Shown: one piece after another, positions 63,415 through 64,000 of the stretch
Position numbering within the stretch: the first letter of the stretch is position 1
Layout: every line of letters starts with the position of its first letter
Source of the DNA: Rhodospira trueperi
GTDB lineage: Bacteria > Pseudomonadota > Alphaproteobacteria > Rhodospirillales > Rhodospirillaceae
NCBI RefSeq assembly: GCF_900101965.1
Contig: NZ_FNAP01000001.1
Location: 496,001-560,000 of the forward strand
Direction of reading: 5' to 3'
DNA: 64,000 nt
Made by a program: the position numbers and the translations under genes
The notes under the pieces: generated by a model
What the model was told of the DNA's origin: nothing
Seen by the model: the letters and a program-made list of their open reading frames with translations, nothing else
The model's database searches: none

Positions 63415-63819
63415 CTACCCCTCCAGACGCACGATGACGTCCACGCTCTTGATCCGGGTTCCCTCGGGCGCGTCCGGCACCCGCGCAACCTCGATCTGGG
63501 TGCCGGGAATGTCGCTCAGGTGGCCATTGGCCTCATGGAAGAAGTGATGGTGGGTGCTGGTGTTGGTGTCGAAGTACGACCGCCCGGCCTCCACCACGAT
63601 TTCCCGCAGCAGCCCGACATTCGTGAACTGGTGCAGGGTGTTGTAGACAGTGGCCAGCGAGACCCGCACCCCGGCGGCCATGACCTCCGAATGCAGCATC
63701 TCAGCCGTGACGTGCCGGTCGCCATTGTCGAACAGCAGGCGGGCCAGCGCCAGACGCTGCCGGGTGGGGCGCAGACCAGCTTCGCGCAGTCGATCCATCG
63801 CGGCGGGAATCTGTCTCAT
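63415..63819 (-). CDS. irr: Iron response regulator Irr (Fur family)
   Basis: A 134-residue Fur-family repressor. The winged-helix part is LREAGLRPTRQRLALARLLF and GVRVSLATVYNTLHQFTNVG; the Irr-specific part is SYFDTNTSTHHHFFHEANGH with the three histidines that form the metal/haem site. Irr is the haem-dependent iron regulator of alphaproteobacteria. Target genes in this window may include bfd/bfr; that is inference. It converges on the dsrE-like gene with 24 bases between stops. Confidence 0.9.
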   Translation of the reverse strand: MRQIPAAMDRLREAGLRPTRQRLALARLLFDNGDRHVTAEMLHSEVMAAGVRVSLATVYNTLHQFTNVGLLREIVVEAGRSYFDTNTSTHHHFFHEANGHLSDIPGTQIEVARVPDAPEGTRIKSVDVIVRLEG

Positions 63820-63908
63820 GGCCTCGGTCCACTCCTTACCTCATCCGGTTCGTTCGCGACCCCGGATCCGGGCGGCCCATCATGGCAGCGCCAGCCCTGA
63901 TGATGATC

Positions 63909-64000
63909 TCAATCGCCGGTCGTGATCCGCTCCACCAATTCCCGCACCGTCGGAATCCGCCCATTGGCGAAAAAGGGATCGGTCGCGAACCTGGAGGCAT
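63909..64000 (-). CDS. C-terminal end of an unidentified gene, truncated by window
   Basis: On the minus strand an open frame enters from the right edge and stops at 63909, giving 29 residues ending PTVRELVERITTGD. The start lies outside the window. The fragment is too short to identify. It is in the same direction as irr, about 90 bases upstream of it. Confidence 0.5.
   Translation of the reverse strand, partial: ASRFATDPFFANGRIPTVRELVERITTGD

Overview
The window is GC-rich, densely packed chromosomal DNA from an alphaproteobacterium, most likely of the Rhodospirillales or a close relative. This placement is inferred from gene content: an Irr-type Fur-family regulator, a CdnL/CarD regulator next to a 7Fe ferredoxin, class I lysyl-tRNA synthetase, a SUV3-type helicase paired with an S4-domain protein, a hopanoid cluster, an mdh-sucCD-sucAB-lpd TCA cluster, acetoacetyl-CoA reductase, and a DivL-like kinase with tyrosine at the phosphoacceptor site. 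No insertion sequence, prophage, CRISPR array or rRNA operon was seen. One tRNA gene, tRNA-Leu(GAG), is present.

Layout. 1-3660: the end of glycogen synthase, then glycogen phosphorylase. 3677-6740: two coupled transporters on the minus strand and a HAD phosphatase. 6874-12464: a chemoreceptor with a PilZ-like tail, a three-domain REC-HATPase-PP2C regulator, a small membrane protein and a Tat-exported solute-binding-like protein. 12471-13385: bacterioferritin and bacterioferritin-associated ferredoxin with an iron-box-like operator. 13389-16873: lysS followed by ytoQ and two overlapping methyltransferases. 17002-21947: carD, fdxA, a TerB-like gene, an Hsp15-like gene and the SUV3-type helicase. 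22008-24696: hpf divergent from htpG, then tRNA-Leu. 25155-30834: phaB behind an odd 13-bp tandem repeat, a DivL-like pseudokinase, an O-antigen-ligase-like protein and a Nudix protein.

31004-35195 is the least explained part. It is a co-directional run of two unknown membrane proteins, a small basic protein, a CheZ-like phosphatase with two CheY-docking-like motifs, and a protein built from degenerate Hpt-like and receiver-like domains. 35210-44650: DUF924, lipB and trmJ, then the hopanoid genes (hpnG, shc, hpnE, hpnD, hpnB, hpnC). 44797-49342: a solitary antitoxin-like regulator, msrB, a HigBA-type toxin-antitoxin pair, chrA and a Sel1-repeat protein. 49664-59017: the TCA cluster. 59079-64000: a beta-lactamase-fold hydrolase, a SoxCD-like sulfite dehydrogenase pair, a divergent DsrE-like periplasmic protein, Irr, and the end of an unidentified gene.

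How the genes work together. Central carbon functions (glycogen, PHB, TCA) are interleaved with signalling and envelope functions (hopanoids, O-antigen). Iron is represented by the bfd/bfr operator and Irr, and sulfur chemistry by SoxCD plus DsrE. Start sites were chosen by reading alignable N-termini, Shine-Dalgarno-like sequences and overlaps with neighbours; several remain ambiguous, as stated per entry. All functional calls are from reading the translated sequences; no database search was run.
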